64,000 nt of DNA, taken from Cryptomeria japonica. Lineage: Eukaryota > Streptophyta > Pinopsida > Cupressales > Cupressaceae. Positions 11,101-23,108 of the stretch are shown piece by piece (the first letter of the stretch is position 1; the number at the start of each line of letters is the position of its first letter). The DNA lies in assembly GCF_030272615.1 (NCBI RefSeq), contig NC_081406.1, forward strand, positions 240,116,422-240,180,421, given 5' to 3'. The notes under the pieces were generated by a model, which did no database searches, was not told the DNA's origin, and saw only the letters and a list, made by a program, of their open reading frames with translations. The position numbers and the translations under genes are program-made.

Positions 11101-13454
11101 GACAGAGTGTCGCCCAAATTGACTTGTAACCAAAAAATCAGAATTTAGGCTTGTGGAAGCCCCCCCTTTGAGCATTGATTTTATTAACTTGTTTCTTTTC
11201 TTTGTGCAGGTTAACAACCCAACAAAAATCACAAAAATTTTCATTTGAAGTGCTTAAAAAGAACTTAAAAACACAAAAAATAGTTTTTCATTGTTTTCTA
11301 GTTAGGCCTCATTTTCTTTGGTGCTTAAAATTAACAAACACAAAATTTGATTTCATTGCATCAATTGGGACCTAAAATTTACAATCCACATTTCAAAAAT
11401 TTGGTGCAAATAAAACTGACAAACCACTTGTTTTTGATTTATTTTTGACAAACAAAATTTCCTTCAAAGCAAAACGTGTTTTTCATTAAGTTGACCAGGA
11501 TTTTTCAAAATTCTAGATTACAAAACACATTGCCTTTGAAGTTAAAAAGAACACCATGGCTGTTGGAGCAACATCTCCAAATAGTTAGATCATCTTTGCA
11601 AATGTTGGATTAAAAAGAATAAGTGAATTTCATGTTTGGCACGCTTGTGCACAAAAGTCAGTCGAGTGGACCTACTTCTAACACACACTATCCTCTCCCT
11701 TGGCTCTCGTGGTCCTAGGTGCAAGAGAAAAGTGTTAGTAACGCTCACATTTTATCTTTTTAAGAGAGGCCTGCCAAGGGATCGATACTCTTGGGAACGA
11801 CCTCAAGTGGTAAATCCTTCGAGCCGCTATAGAAATCAGGTGAGAGCGAAAGCTATAGCCTTGGGTATAGCTGTTCCTACAGTGTAACTGGCCGAAAGGA
11901 CAAATGGGCCCCACCACCAGTTACAAGGCTCTTAAGTGAGTCACTGCAGAATGAACTTATGTCCAAAGCCATCGAACATGACTAAACACCTTTAAGTAGT
12001 AGCCCACCTGTTCTATTGATTGAGGATATTTGAGGTATAATTTAGTGCAAGAGCATAGATGGTTTTGCTCCCAAGATACTCACCATACATATTTCCTTGA
12101 GTAGAAACATAGCTTTTTGAAAAGTCACTTGTGGCTTGATAAAAGTGGTGACTCCCCCATCATAGGGATCATCTATTTGTTATGCTTGTGCAAGACTTAG
12201 TATATCACATCCTTACCTACCAAGGCGGGATTTATAAGGTATGTAGTACCAAAGTCGAAGAAATATCAAGATGTGGGCTAAATTTATCACAACTGGCCAT
12301 TTGACCTTAGGGATAAAAAGTGTTTGAAGTGTGTTCATTTTACAGACCTAGTGCAAATTGAGCCGACTTCAGGCTTTGGAAATACACCTTAAAATAAATC
12401 TAAAGGAAGGGTCAAAAACAAGTCCAAGGATTGGGTTGATCTAGACCCATACTCATTTGTGCCTTTGAGGCTACAATTTTGTGTTTGGGTGCTTGCTTTG
12501 TTTTCTTGTCAAAGAAAAATCAGAAAATCAATCCCAAAAACAAAGTATTCATCCAACATCTGTCAACACAACCAAAAATACCAAAAACAAAGTGCAAACA
12601 ACACAGAGTCACAACTTTTATGACCATTCTTCACATCTTGCGAAAGAAGAAGTGTCATCAGAATATCAACTTGAAAAGGAGACCATTGAGCTCAAAGGCT
12701 TTGATCAAAAGGAGGAAATTCTTCTATATCAATCGACAAATCTTTGTCTCCTATAGAGTCTTTTTACATCGCATGTGTCTATACCTTCAAAGTAAAACAA
12801 ACGAGTTTGATTCAAAATCATTGAACCGCAGAGCTTTTATGCAATATAGAGCTTTGAGTTATCACAAAAATCAAGGAGGAAAGATTAATCCCCACTTTTT
12901 CCCCAACATCTGCATCACCTACAACACAGCTCGAGAAATACCTACAACACCTGAAAGGGAAGAGGTAGAGTTTGTCCCATTTATAACCCAAAGTTTTTAT
13001 TGAAGTTGAAAAACAAAAACATCCATCATCTCACTCATACATCATCACTTCATCATCAATCCATCCCAACTCTCAAAACATTAAGAGGTTCTTGTCCCAA
13101 GTTCTCTTTTAGATATTGCTTGAAATCAAACACATCACATCACTTTTTAGATTGTTTCTACATCTAGGATAAGCTCATCCTAAGAGACACATCTACGTAG
13201 GTTAAAACTAGTTCATGAGTGAATCCTCTCATTACTAGGTAGTTCAATCTGTAACACATCTTAGATTTCTCTACACCTTATCACATCAAATCTTATCAAA
13301 ACAAGCAAGCAAATTCGAAGAAGGAATTTTGGTTACATCTACCTTAAAAGTGCTAGAGATCTACATACCACATAATTCACCAACCATCAATCTCTCATTT
13401 CAACACAAACTCATCATCATTTTCATGCAATTTCAACAAAGACTCATAAACAAA
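11101..13454 (+). other. E5 untranslated leader
   Basis: About 2.35 kb between the repeat array and gag. It has a more structured, GC-balanced part near 11640-11960 and a C/A-rich part near 12500-13450. Open frames of 174 and 91 codons overlap near 12480, but both are low-complexity and lack recognised domains. Some Tat/Ogre relatives carry an extra ORF here, so a degenerate one cannot be excluded. Confidence 0.6.
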
Positions 13455-14324
13455 ATGGCCCAAACCCGATCACAGTCACGGCAACGAGAAATAGAAATAG
13501 AAGAAGAAGAAGAGGAAAATCTCAATGAATTCCAAGAAGCACTTGGAGGAAATATGAATGACGAAAACCAAAATACTCCCACTCCTGCAACAATAGAGAG
13601 GGCCCAGCATAACCCTCTCTTTAACAGACTGTTTGACGAAATACTCAGGAGTAATGCGGATGCTCACTTCTTAAAACTCGCTCAAGAAGGAGCCAAACTC
13701 CCCTCTGACTTTGATCTTGCCCAATTAAGACAAGCATCAGAAAGACAAAGTCGCCATGAGGAGGAAAGAGGTAGAGATCACATCAGATATAACATTCCTC
13801 GAGGTAACCCACCACCTCCTCCTCCAAATGAAATGGAGATGTTGCGGCAACAAGTCGAGAATCTCGCCCAACAACTTCATAGTGGTGTTAAGACCAATCA
13901 ATTCTCACTTAACGACATCTGTCCCTATCCGTTTGATAGGAATCTTTATATGCCACCCTTTCCACGAGGATTCGAAACACCCAAATTTGAAAAATATAGA
14001 GGAAAGGGGGATCCCCGTGATCATGTCCGAGAATTTCATTCCGCTTGTCTTGAAGTGGCATATGAAGACACATACCTAATGCGCCTTTTTCCCCAAAGTT
14101 TGGGAGGAACAACCACATCATGGTTTTCCCGACTACCGGGTGGCATTAGAACATTTGAGGAACTCATCCAGAAGTTCCTATCTCATTACTCTCATAACAT
14201 TGAACGCGACATCACCATGGCTGATCTATGCAATACCAAACAAAAACCAGGTGAACTATTCTCAGTATTCCTGCAACGATGGTGCCAAATGTCTAGCAGA
14301 CGTTCTCTTCAGTTACCTGAATGA
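13455..14324 (+). CDS. gag: E5 gag, N-terminal and capsid part
   Basis: The start is the ATG at 13455, giving MAQTRSQSRQ followed by an acidic run; a longer upstream open frame in the same phase is not needed. After a charged N-terminus the capsid-type retrotransposon gag domain spans about residues 160-290, with the PPFPRGFETPKFEKYRGKGD entry and the W-F-x-L-P...F..L...F..HY pattern. Gag would bind element RNA and assemble cytoplasmic particles. A TGA at 14322-14324 ends this frame in mid-domain, and coding continues in the same phase straight after it. It is therefore one interrupted gag rather than two genes. The stop is one C-to-T change from CGA. Confidence 0.85.
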   Translation: MAQTRSQSRQREIEIEEEEEENLNEFQEALGGNMNDENQNTPTPATIERAQHNPLFNRLFDEILRSNADAHFLKLAQEGAKLPSDFDLAQLRQASERQSRHEEERGRDHIRYNIPRGNPPPPPPNEMEMLRQQVENLAQQLHSGVKTNQFSLNDICPYPFDRNLYMPPFPRGFETPKFEKYRGKGDPRDHVREFHSACLEVAYEDTYLMRLFPQSLGGTTTSWFSRLPGGIRTFEELIQKFLSHYSHNIERDITMADLCNTKQKPGELFSVFLQRWCQMSSRRSLQLPE

Positions 14325-17300
14325 GAACTAGTGGAAATTTTCATTTCCAACTTAAACGAAGAAATGGAATTTCACTTGGATGTCAAAGACACAGACTCTT
14401 TTAACGATATGATCACCAAGGGTTTAAAATGTGAAAGGGCACTCATCAAAAAAGGACTCATCAAAATCTTTAATGAACCAAAAGATGGTCCTCGCCCGCG
14501 CTTCAATAGCGATAAACCAAAAATCTGGAACAAGAATAAGAATATCGTCAACGATGGAGTTGTGGATGCTCGGACTGTCCAAAATGCACAACCTATGGTT
14601 CGGTTTGCAGGACAAAATCCTCCACCTCAAAATAACACAAATGTTCCTCCTAATCAAGGTCGCATCACATCTCATGATGAACCAAGACCTCGTCAGCGAA
14701 AACAAAAACGAACATACACTCCCTTAGGGGAACCCATTGAAACAGTGTTGCGACAACTCCTCTCTCAAAATTTGGTCACTCTACCTAAGCTATCAAACTA
14801 TGAGCCTCAAGTCAAACCAGCATGGTGGAGAGATACTGAACACTGTGAATTCCATCAAGGAAGAGGACACAAGACAAGTAATTGTCACCGATTGAAAGAT
14901 CTCATTCAGGATCTTATTGATCGAGGAGAAATTGAAATTGAAGGACATGACCCAAAAACAACCAATAATGATCATCTGATGTTCAAAAATCCACTTCCAT
15001 CACAAGATCAAAGGGGTCCTTCCACTTCTAGGCGAGGCACTGATACCACTGATTATATGCAGGCTGCGTATAATTATACTGTAAATCACCTGTATGATGC
15101 CAGTGAACAAATTGCAACTATCACCTTCAAAAATCCCACCTCAAATTGCAATGTTGTTACACGTCGTGGCAAAGTTACCATAAAGGCAGCTCCACAAGGC
15201 ACCACCTCCATCCCAAAGCAGTACAATCTTATGGAACAATTAGACAAAACCCCTGCGCTTATATCCATTTTGGAGCTTTTGCGTCTGTCACCCTCTCATA
15301 AAACTATCTTGGATCAAGCACTCCAAGAGGCGTCGGTCCCTGCAAACCTGAACACAGACCAATTTCAAGCCATGGTTGGAAATCTAAAGTCATCACCTTG
15401 TCTCACTTTTTCCGAAAGTGACAACTCTTCGTTCCAACAACCTCATAACGCCTCACTCCACATTGAAGGCTTTGTCAACAAACACAGGATCAAGCGAGTC
15501 TTGATCGATAATGGAGCAGGCCTAAACATTTGTACACTACAGTTGGTCACAGCATTGGGATATGCAATAGAATCAGTGGATCCTCGCAAGAAGATCACCA
15601 TCAAGGCCTATGATGATGTAGAGCGTTCATCCAAAGGAGCTATGGTACTACCAATCCGAGTGGGCCCTGTAGTAAAGCACATCATCTGTCAGGTTCTGGA
15701 CCTTCCTCTGCCATATAATCTATTATTAGGGAGACCTTGGATGCATGCCATGCAAGCTGTTCCATCTACCTACCATCAATGTATCAAGTTCCCACATAAC
15801 GGTGTAGAGATCACAATCCTGGGTGATGCAAATCCCTTTGCATTTTGCCATAATATTAGCCATCAACTAGAGATTACCGTTCCTAATAATAGAGAAGCCA
15901 TTTCCTCCACATCATATATAAATCCCGCCTCTCTTGCCAGTTCAAACACCACTATACCGAAGCAAGAAAAGCTTAAGATGAAGATCGTAGAGGAAGGTCC
16001 TGGGGAATACAACTTGAGTCAACTCTTTTGTGTGGGACAAATGCCCACTTCTCCTAGAACTCATGGTAAACCACAGCAGTTACTCCAGCAACCACTAAAC
16101 ATACCAGCATGTGCTTTGACACCTTTCGTTCTTGGAAAGAGTCAAGAGGAAGAAACACAAGATGAGGACCTGGCGGAATGGATCTATAAAGATCCCATCA
16201 CCACTGACATACCGCGAGTTACACTTCCTATGGATCAGTATGGCAAAGGCCTTCTCATTATGCAAAGAATGGGATATGATGGTCAGAGTGCTTTGGGATA
16301 CTGCAAACAAGGACGACACGAACCTCTGCTACCAGAATTCAAGCCCAAAGGTAATACAGGCCTTGGCTTTGAAAAAGAGATCCTTCCTAAACTCAAATTC
16401 AAAGGAAAACCCAGCAAACCATTTTGCCCACCTACTGCAAAGAGGACACCTTTCATAATCAAAGCACCATCAAGCACTATCCCCACTGCCCCATCGAGGC
16501 TCACAACCCCAACGCAACCATCATCAATATCATTCATCCCACCAAATGAACCAGTAATCCCATCAGCAACACCATTTGTAGCAACAACTGTATGGAAACC
16601 TACAACAACATCTATGGCACCAGCCATTCCAACAGAAGCCACTAAATCAACACTGCTGATACTTCCAGTAACAAATCCTTTAATCCCCATCAAAATTCCT
16701 GCAGCACCAATCACGACAAAAGTACATAAACCAATCACGCCTGCAGTATTCAACTCCAGCGACATCCCAGTATGGTATAGTAATCGGGTGCTGGAAAGTG
16801 ATTCAGAGACCGACTCACATGAATGGGAATTTGATTCTGTACAGCTTAACACTTCAGATGAGGAAGACACATCACCACCTCCGCCCCGCAAAGACATCCC
16901 TGTTTACGGAGAAGCACAGATAAAGTCCACTTGGGTACCTGAGCTGGAAACATCTTCCACAGACCCTACGTCTCATCCTACACCTGATTCTGATAGGGAA
17001 AGTACCATCAATGACCTTCACCACACTATCTTGACCCTCACTGATACCTCTAACGAACTTAATCTAGTCGATGAAGTAATGCCCATTGTCCACCCTGAAC
17101 TCATCGAATGGAACCAACCAAATCCCCCATGTCTTGATTTCTTCCAAAACGATGAGGCTATCATTGACTTTTTGGAATTAAGGGATAACCTACCAAGTGG
17201 GGATCACAAAGCTGGATTCGCCATTGAACTTAATAGCGCAGCATACTTTGGGGCGGATGCCAAACCCTTCAGCTGCAAAAATATAACAATAAAACATGGA

Positions 17301-19316
17301 TCTTCCAGTGAAAACCACAGTGTGGCACTGTTTGATCCGACAAAAGTAAAAAGAAAGAGCGTATCCAACAGTGAAAACCTCTCTGAGGTGCCTAAGGATG
17401 AAGGGTTTGACATTCTCCCTGCTAGTACACAACAGGAACGATCCACGATTCTCATTGAGGAAACCAAAGAATACAATGTGGGGACTCCTGAAAATCCTCA
17501 TATCATACATCTGGCATCTCTTCTCACTCCAGAGGAACAAACTAAATTTATAGAGTTCTTCCAGAAGCGTCAAATCAACTTCGCATGGTCATATGCAGAC
17601 ATGCCTGGGCTTGATCCTGATTTAGTCATGCATCACCTCACCGTAGCAGAAGGAGCCAAACCTATCAAGCAGAAGCTTCGTAAGATGCATCCCCAGATTG
17701 CAGTGCTAGTCAAAACAGAACTCAAGAAACTCCTAGATGTTGGTTTCATTAGACCAATTGATTATGCAGAATGGATCTCCAATATTGTGCCTGTCGGCAA
17801 ACCAAAAGGGGGCATCCGCATTTGTACAGACTTCAGAGACCTGAATAAGGCATGTCCTAAGGATGACTTCCCCCTTCCAAATATCGACATCATAGTGGAT
17901 CTGACAGCAGGACATGCCATGCTTTCACTCATGGATGGCTTTTTAGGATACAACCAGATAAAGATCGCACCAGAGGACCAAAATAAGACAGCCTTCACAT
18001 GTCCATGGGGCACATACTGCTGGAATGTAATGCCTTTTGGTCTAAAGAATGCAGGAGCGACCTATCAGAGAGCAATGACCACCATCTTCCATGACATGAT
18101 GCATACCATGATGGAAGATTATGTGGATGATTTACTAGCAAAATCACTTACTAGAGAAGGACATCTTCACATCTTAGATAAAATCTTTGATAGACTGGAA
18201 CAATACCATGTTCGACTCAACCCAAAGAAATGTGTCTTTGGAGTGACCTCCGGGAAGCTTCTAGGATACATTGTCTCAAGCAAAGGCATTGAGGTCGATC
18301 CAGCAAAAGTTAAGGCAATCATGGACATGCCACCACCACGGAATATCAGCCAGCTAAGGACATTACAAGGACGGCTTCAATCCATCCGAAGATTCATTGC
18401 ACAACTGGCTGATAAGTGTCACCCATTCACACACCTGCTACATAAGAACATCCGCTTTCAGTGGGATGCCCGATGCCAGCAAGCATTTCAGACGCTTAAA
18501 GACTATCTCATGAATCCACTATTGCTGATGCCACCAGATCCAAGTAGACCGTTGTTACTCTATATCTCAGCAACAAGTACAGCATTGGGTGTACTACTAG
18601 CACAACATAATGCAGAAGGAAAAGAGTGTGCTATATACTACATCTCTCGCACACTAGTGGGCTATGAACTCAATTACACACCTATTGAGCGAGCTTGCTT
18701 AGCAGTAATCTTAGCAGCTACTAAACTGAGGCACTATCTGTTGACACACAAGATACAACTCATTGCAAAGATTGATCCACTCAAGTATTTACTCAGCAAA
18801 GCAGCATTGACAGGTCACTTAGCCAAATGGGTGATGATTCTAAGTGAATTTGACATTGAGTATGTGGACCGTAAAGCTATCAAAGGTCAGGTTATTGCAG
18901 ATCAGTTGGCCGATGCACCACTCATAGGCGATCATCCCCTCATTTCCAATTTTCCAGATGAAGAGATATTCATGATCACAGAAGTACAACCATGGAAACT
19001 ATATTTTGATGGTTCATACACTAGGCATGGCTCGGGGGCAAGCATTTTGTTTATCACACCTCAAGGTGATAGCATCCCGAAGTCTTACAGGCTCACATTT
19101 CCATGCACCAACAATATAGCAGAGTATGAGGCCTTGATCATAGGACTCAGATTAGCCATACAATGGAAATTACAAGAACTACAAGTATATGGCGACTCAC
19201 AACTGGTCATTCGACAAGCAACTGATGAATATCAGACCAAAGATGATAAACTCATGCCATACAAGCAAATGGTGGACACTCTAAAGACATCATTTACTAC
19301 TATCACTTTTGAGTAG
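14325..19316 (+). CDS. pol: E5 polyprotein: gag C-terminus, protease, RT, RNase H, start of second RNase H
   Basis: This continues gag in the same frame after the TGA at 14322. A CCHC-like finger with the form C-x2-H-x4-H-x4-C is at about 14843-14887. The aspartic protease has LIDNGAG, with its Asp codon at 15507. A G-patch-like segment follows at 16236-16376, then a long proline/threonine-rich linker. RT runs from about 17700 to 18260 with catalytic YVDD at 18120-18131. The first RNase H (about 18480-18920) has lost the first catalytic Asp, showing YISATSTALG. A second, archaeal-type RNase H begins at 18990 with YFDGS, NIAEYEALIIG and YGDSQLV. TAG at 19314-19316 ends the frame between its third and fourth acidic residues. 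The two RNase H domains identify the Tat lineage. Confidence 0.9.
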   Translation, partial: ELVEIFISNLNEEMEFHLDVKDTDSFNDMITKGLKCERALIKKGLIKIFNEPKDGPRPRFNSDKPKIWNKNKNIVNDGVVDARTVQNAQPMVRFAGQNPPPQNNTNVPPNQGRITSHDEPRPRQRKQKRTYTPLGEPIETVLRQLLSQNLVTLPKLSNYEPQVKPAWWRDTEHCEFHQGRGHKTSNCHRLKDLIQDLIDRGEIEIEGHDPKTTNNDHLMFKNPLPSQDQRGPSTSRRGTDTTDYMQAAYNYTVNHLYDASEQIATITFKNPTSNCNVVTRRGKVTIKAAPQGTTSIPKQYNLMEQLDKTPALISILELLRLSPSHKTILDQALQEASVPANLNTDQFQAMVGNLKSSPCLTFSESDNSSFQQPHNASLHIEGFVNKHRIKRVLIDNGAGLNICTLQLVTALGYAIESVDPRKKITIKAYDDVERSSKGAMVLPIRVGPVVKHIICQVLDLPLPYNLLLGRPWMHAMQAVPSTYHQCIKFPHNGVEITILGDANPFAFCHNISHQLEITVPNNREAISSTSYINPASLASSNTTIPKQEKLKMKIVEEGPGEYNLSQLFCVGQMPTSPRTHGKPQQLLQQPLNIPACALTPFVLGKSQEEETQDEDLAEWIYKDPITTDIPRVTLPMDQYGKGLLIMQRMGYDGQSALGYCKQGRHEPLLPEFKPKGNTGLGFEKEILPKLKFKGKPSKPFCPPTAKRTPFIIKAPSSTIPTAPSRLTTPTQPSSISFIPPNEPVIPSATPFVATTVWKPTTTSMAPAIPTEATKSTLLILPVTNPLIPIKIPAAPITTKVHKPITPAVFNSSDIPVWYSNRVLESDSETDSHEWEFDSVQLNTSDEEDTSPPPPRKDIPVYGEAQIKSTWVPELETSSTDPTSHPTPDSDRESTINDLHHTILTLTDTSNELNLVDEVMPIVHPELIEWNQPNPPCLDFFQNDEAIIDFLELRDNLPSGDHKAGFAIELNSAAYFGADAKPFSCKNITIKHGSSSENHSVALFDPTKVKRKSVSNSENLSEVPKDEGFDILPASTQQERSTILIEETKEYNVGTPENPHIIHLASLLTPEEQTKFIEFFQKRQINFAWSYADMPGLDPDLVMHHLTVAEGAKPIKQKLRKMHPQIAVLVKTELKKLLDVGFIRPIDYAEWISNIVPVGKPKGGIRICTDFRDLNKACPKDDFPLPNIDIIVDLTAGHAMLSLMDGFLGYNQIKIAPEDQNKTAFTCPWGTYCWNVMPFGLKNAGATYQRAMTTIFHDMMHTMMEDYVDDLLAKSLTREGHLHILDKIFDRLEQYHVRLNPKKCVFGVTSGKLLGYIVSSKGIEVDPAKVKAIMDMPPPRNISQLRTLQGRLQSIRRFIAQLADKCHPFTHLLHKNIRFQWDARCQQAFQTLKDYLMNPLLLMPPDPSRPLLLYISATSTALGVLLAQHNAEGKECAIYYISRTLVGYELNYTPIERACLAVILAATKLRHYLLTHKIQLIAKIDPLKYLLSKAALTGHLAKWVMILSEFDIEYVDRKAIKGQVIADQLADAPLIGDHPLISNFPDEEIFMITEVQPWKLYFDGSYTRHGSGASILFITPQGDSIPKSYRLTFPCTNNIAEYEALIIGLRLAIQWKLQELQVYGDSQLVIRQATDEYQTKDDKLMPYKQMVDTLKTSFTTITFE

Positions 19317-20744
19317 ATACCAAGAGATCAGAATCGAGCTGCTGACGCTATGGCTACCATCGCATCTCTCCTAGATCTTCCACAGAATTCAACACGTTAT
19401 GAGTTCTTGGTCGAATAGCTTTGGATCCCCGCTTATGATATCCCTGAATCCGAGATGATATGTTGCCTTGTCGGTCCTGAATCCCCATGGTATGGTGAGT
19501 TCTACACCTATCTTCGCGATCATACCCTTCCTGCCAACCAATCAAATAACCAACGGAAAACCTTCATTCGCCAAACTGCTCGATATACCATTATTGTCGA
19601 AACCCTATACCGACGCGGTCTTGATGGTACTCTCCTTCGATGTCTGGAAAAAGGTGAGATAACAAAGGCTTTGGAAGAGGTACATGAAAGAATTTGCGGG
19701 ACTCATTCAAGTGGTCCATCACTTGCCAAGAAACTCCTGCGAGCTGGATATTATTGGCCATCTATGGAAAAGGATTCCTACTACTTTGTCAGAAAATGCA
19801 AGAAATGCCAAGTTCATGGTGACCTGATACATGCACCAGCCCAGGAACTGCAACCAATCACGACACCATGGCCTTTCTTCCAATGGGGCCTTGACCTTGT
19901 GGGTAAGATTCATCCATCTTCATCCAATGGCCACAAATTCATTATTACCACCACCGAATATTTCACAAAGTGGATCGAAGCTGTTCCACTTACCCAAGTC
20001 ACCGGCAAGCAGATCGCCTCATTCATCCTCAACTACATCATCAGCCGGTATGGTGTACCCATGTCCATCGTCACAGATAACGGTCTTCCTTTCAAAAATC
20101 AGGATGTCCGTGAACTTTGTGAGAAATTTCATATCCAACACTGCTTTTCCACTCCCTATTATCCACAAGGCAATGGTCAGGCCGAAGCATCCAATAAAAA
20201 CATATTAAGAATCCTAAAGAAGACAGTCAATGATGCCGGTCGTGATTGGCATGTTCAATTGAATCCAACGCTATGGGCATATCGAACTAGCATTCGAACC
20301 CCTATAGGTGCAACTCCTTATTCATTGGTCTATGGTGCAGAAGCTATCTTGCCTATTGAGGTCGAGATACCATCATTACGGGTTTCCTTGCACAATCTCA
20401 TCGATGATGAAGCCTACAGAGTATCCCATCTTCAGGACTTAGAGTTACTTGATGAGAAACGACAAGCTACATACAATCACCTCAAAGCCTATCAGCAGCG
20501 CATGAGTAGAAGCTACAATCACCGAGTTAGATCCCGTACATTTGAGGTAGGTGATCTTGTTCTATGAGAGAATCCTCGCAACCAACCAAACAGAGAACAT
20601 CAAGGCAAGTTTGAATCAAATTGGTTGGGCCCATATGTTGTCACTGCTGTATTCGGGTCCGGGGCATATCAGTTAGCTACTTCCGAAGGAGAACCGCTCG
20701 CAGATCCAATCAATAGCATGCACCTCAAATGGTTTTATACCTAA
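19317..20744 (+). pseudogene. int: E5 polyprotein: end of second RNase H and integrase, with stops
   Basis: Same frame as the preceding part. The first residues carry the last RNase H Asp (NRAADAMA). TAG at 19416-19418 follows, then integrase. The HHCC zinc site has two His near 19682-19706 and Cys pairs near 19795-19810. The DDE core has Asp in GLDLVG (about 19893), Asp in TDNG (about 20075) and Glu in GQAEASNK (about 20184). TGA at 20565-20567 cuts the C-terminal domain; the frame continues with a GPY-type tail (NWLGPYVVTAVFG) to TAA at 20742-20744. Integrase would insert the cDNA and explains the 5-bp duplication. Catalytic residues look intact, so inactivation is by stops only. Confidence 0.85.
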
Positions 20745-23108
20745 GGTGTATAGAGCATCAGGATCCCCTGCATACCAGAAAATACCAAAAACATTCAGAA
20801 AATGTCCTGAAGGAAATACAAAAACATTCAAAAAAAGTAAAGAAAAATCATGCATCCAAACGGTGAACAACCACTCCGGTGGCACCTTGGGTAAGTGTGA
20901 TGGTGAAAACTTGGCAAACAGGCGCCACTCGTAAAGGCAATGGCTCCAGTATCTTTCACGCTCGTTGCGATCACATTCATGCACACACACATCCATCCAT
21001 CCAAACCATGGCTTGTTATTTAATCTGCAATTAAGAAAGTACTCCATGTGTCTAGCATCCCACCTTTTCATAGTCAGATCTATAAACTGGGGGCAATACC
21101 CTTAACCTATTGATGGAAGTGGATTCTACATTGTCTTATGTGTCATTACGCTCTTCATTCAGGCAATCAAAAAAAAATAAAATAAATAAATACCAAAAAC
21201 ATTCAAAAATATCTCGCAAAAATACCAAAAACATTCAAAACAATTCAAAATCCAAAAACATCGACAAAACCATTGAAAAATCACACAAAAACATGGCAAC
21301 ACCTTGTACATACCCATCCATGCAGATACCAAAATAAACATTGACAAACTACTCACACAATGACCACTTATCACTCGACCACACAATCCACATCAACAAT
21401 CAAACTGTCTTCAACAAGGATGCATCCTTCCTTACCAAAACAAAGACAAAAGTGACGTTTTCTTTGACAAGAAAATTATGTTAAGCTATCAAATACTTGG
21501 TTGATTTGTGAGTACAATCATTCATTTATCTGTATCAGGATCTTGCAACATTGTTTTGTATCGTTTGCGCATTATTTCCGATGAAGTTCTGGGGCATGTA
21601 CTAATGGTGTCTACTTGGGAAGTTCACTAGGCTACGTGATCTTATGCCAAATGCAATCATAGATCACTACGGCTTGCTGAGCGTATACCTCGACCATATG
21701 AGCATGAACCATTACCAAGGATCCTTATTCTTTATTCTTTATGTATATATTGTTTGTTTGCAGGTGCAATGCTCTTCCTTTGGTTCCTCCTACCTCATCC
21801 AAACTGGATAAAGGTTTTTTATCTCTTAGTACGGTATGAACTTGTCTCAGGATATGATCAGCCTAAGATCAAGGAGGACGATCCAAGTCATGCATGAACG
21901 GAGATAATCCTTGTCTGTTCTGCAAGCAATACTCAGGTCAACTTGATCCATTATATCAAGTTGCTTGTATTAACTTGCTATATAAAATCCATGTAAGAAA
22001 TACTCTGGTCATCTTGAATCTATATGTCAAGTTGCTTGTATTCTCTTCCAACATTTTAAAAGCTCAATGATGAAAATAGAGCACTATGGATCGTCATTCC
22101 ATCTCATCTATATATACTGCATTTCGTTGCATTCCAACCATCCATACATTCATAATAGCTGCATATCATGCATACATAGTCATAATAATGCATACTCTAT
22201 TTTCCTCTTCTTCCATAGGAATGAGTCATAAGTCCTCCATATCTTCTATCTAATATCAAATCCCCCCTCACCCTCCCTATCTTGATCATCAACATCATCC
22301 TAATCCCTTCATCACTTCCCATCCTCACTCATCCACAAAATTAAGCCAGTTACTCTGTCTACACAGATACATCGACTCCCACACACTTAGACTATCAACA
22401 GATACTCTGATCACGTATCTTCGGGTCTCAACAGGTAATCGATTATGGTAATCCTAGACTACATCAGACATTTATCATAATGACCTAGTCTCAACGGGGC
22501 TGCCATGATTCCCCACAACCATCCATCACACGCACATACTATCAATTGATCAACCAATCAAACACAATCCAATGGACAATTACATCAATTGTCTACGTCT
22601 CAACGAGTATTTTGCTTCATATACCTTGACTTCATCGAGCAATTACATCAATTGTCTAAGTCACATCAGGTCACTTTGATTCACTTACTCAGACTTTATC
22701 ATGTCCAAGCGACCAACTGACATCAACTGTCACGCTTTGACTTGACCGGGGCAATTAAACCGATTGCACCAAATTGTCTAACCAATTTTGATCAATTGTA
22801 TAGCATCAATCCAAACCCCACACTACATCTGCTATGTATCTCTTGCATGACCTCAGGGTACCCACTGGCTTGTTGTTTCTTCATATTCACTCCATTTTCT
22901 CCCATTCTTTCATCATTAGTTCTAATTTCTTCTATTCTACCTCCCCTCCACTTTTCATTCTTTTTCGAGAGATCGCCCGATTTTTCAAAAAAAAAAAAAT
23001 TCGGCCCATCTCTCGAGGGGGCATACCACCCATTAAATTTACATTTTATGGGGCATTTCTTCACACCTATTTTTTTTCTTTGAAACGACGCAATAAACCG
23101 CACCGTCT
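20745..23108 (+). other. E5 region between pol and the 3' LTR
   Basis: About 2.4 kb with no convincing coding sequence. It has recurring A-rich units of the ACCAAAAACATTCAAAA kind near 20775-20840 and 21190-21260, and a stretch near 22350-22740 rich in repeated CATCAATTGTCTA-like words. Tat elements commonly carry a long non-coding 3' region here. Confidence 0.7.

Noticed and set aside
12479-13003. Possible leader protein of E5 (174 codons)
   Set aside because: Low-complexity K/N/Q/T-rich, overlaps another frame of equal quality, no domain; kept only as a remark on the leader.
16283-16897. Minus-strand open frame of 204 codons
   Set aside because: Exact antisense of the proline/threonine-rich linker of E5 pol; its length follows from the sense codon bias.
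22742-23083. Plus and minus frames of about 100 codons before the E5 3' LTR
   Set aside because: Low complexity, no domain, overlapping on both strands; non-coding 3' region of Tat elements.
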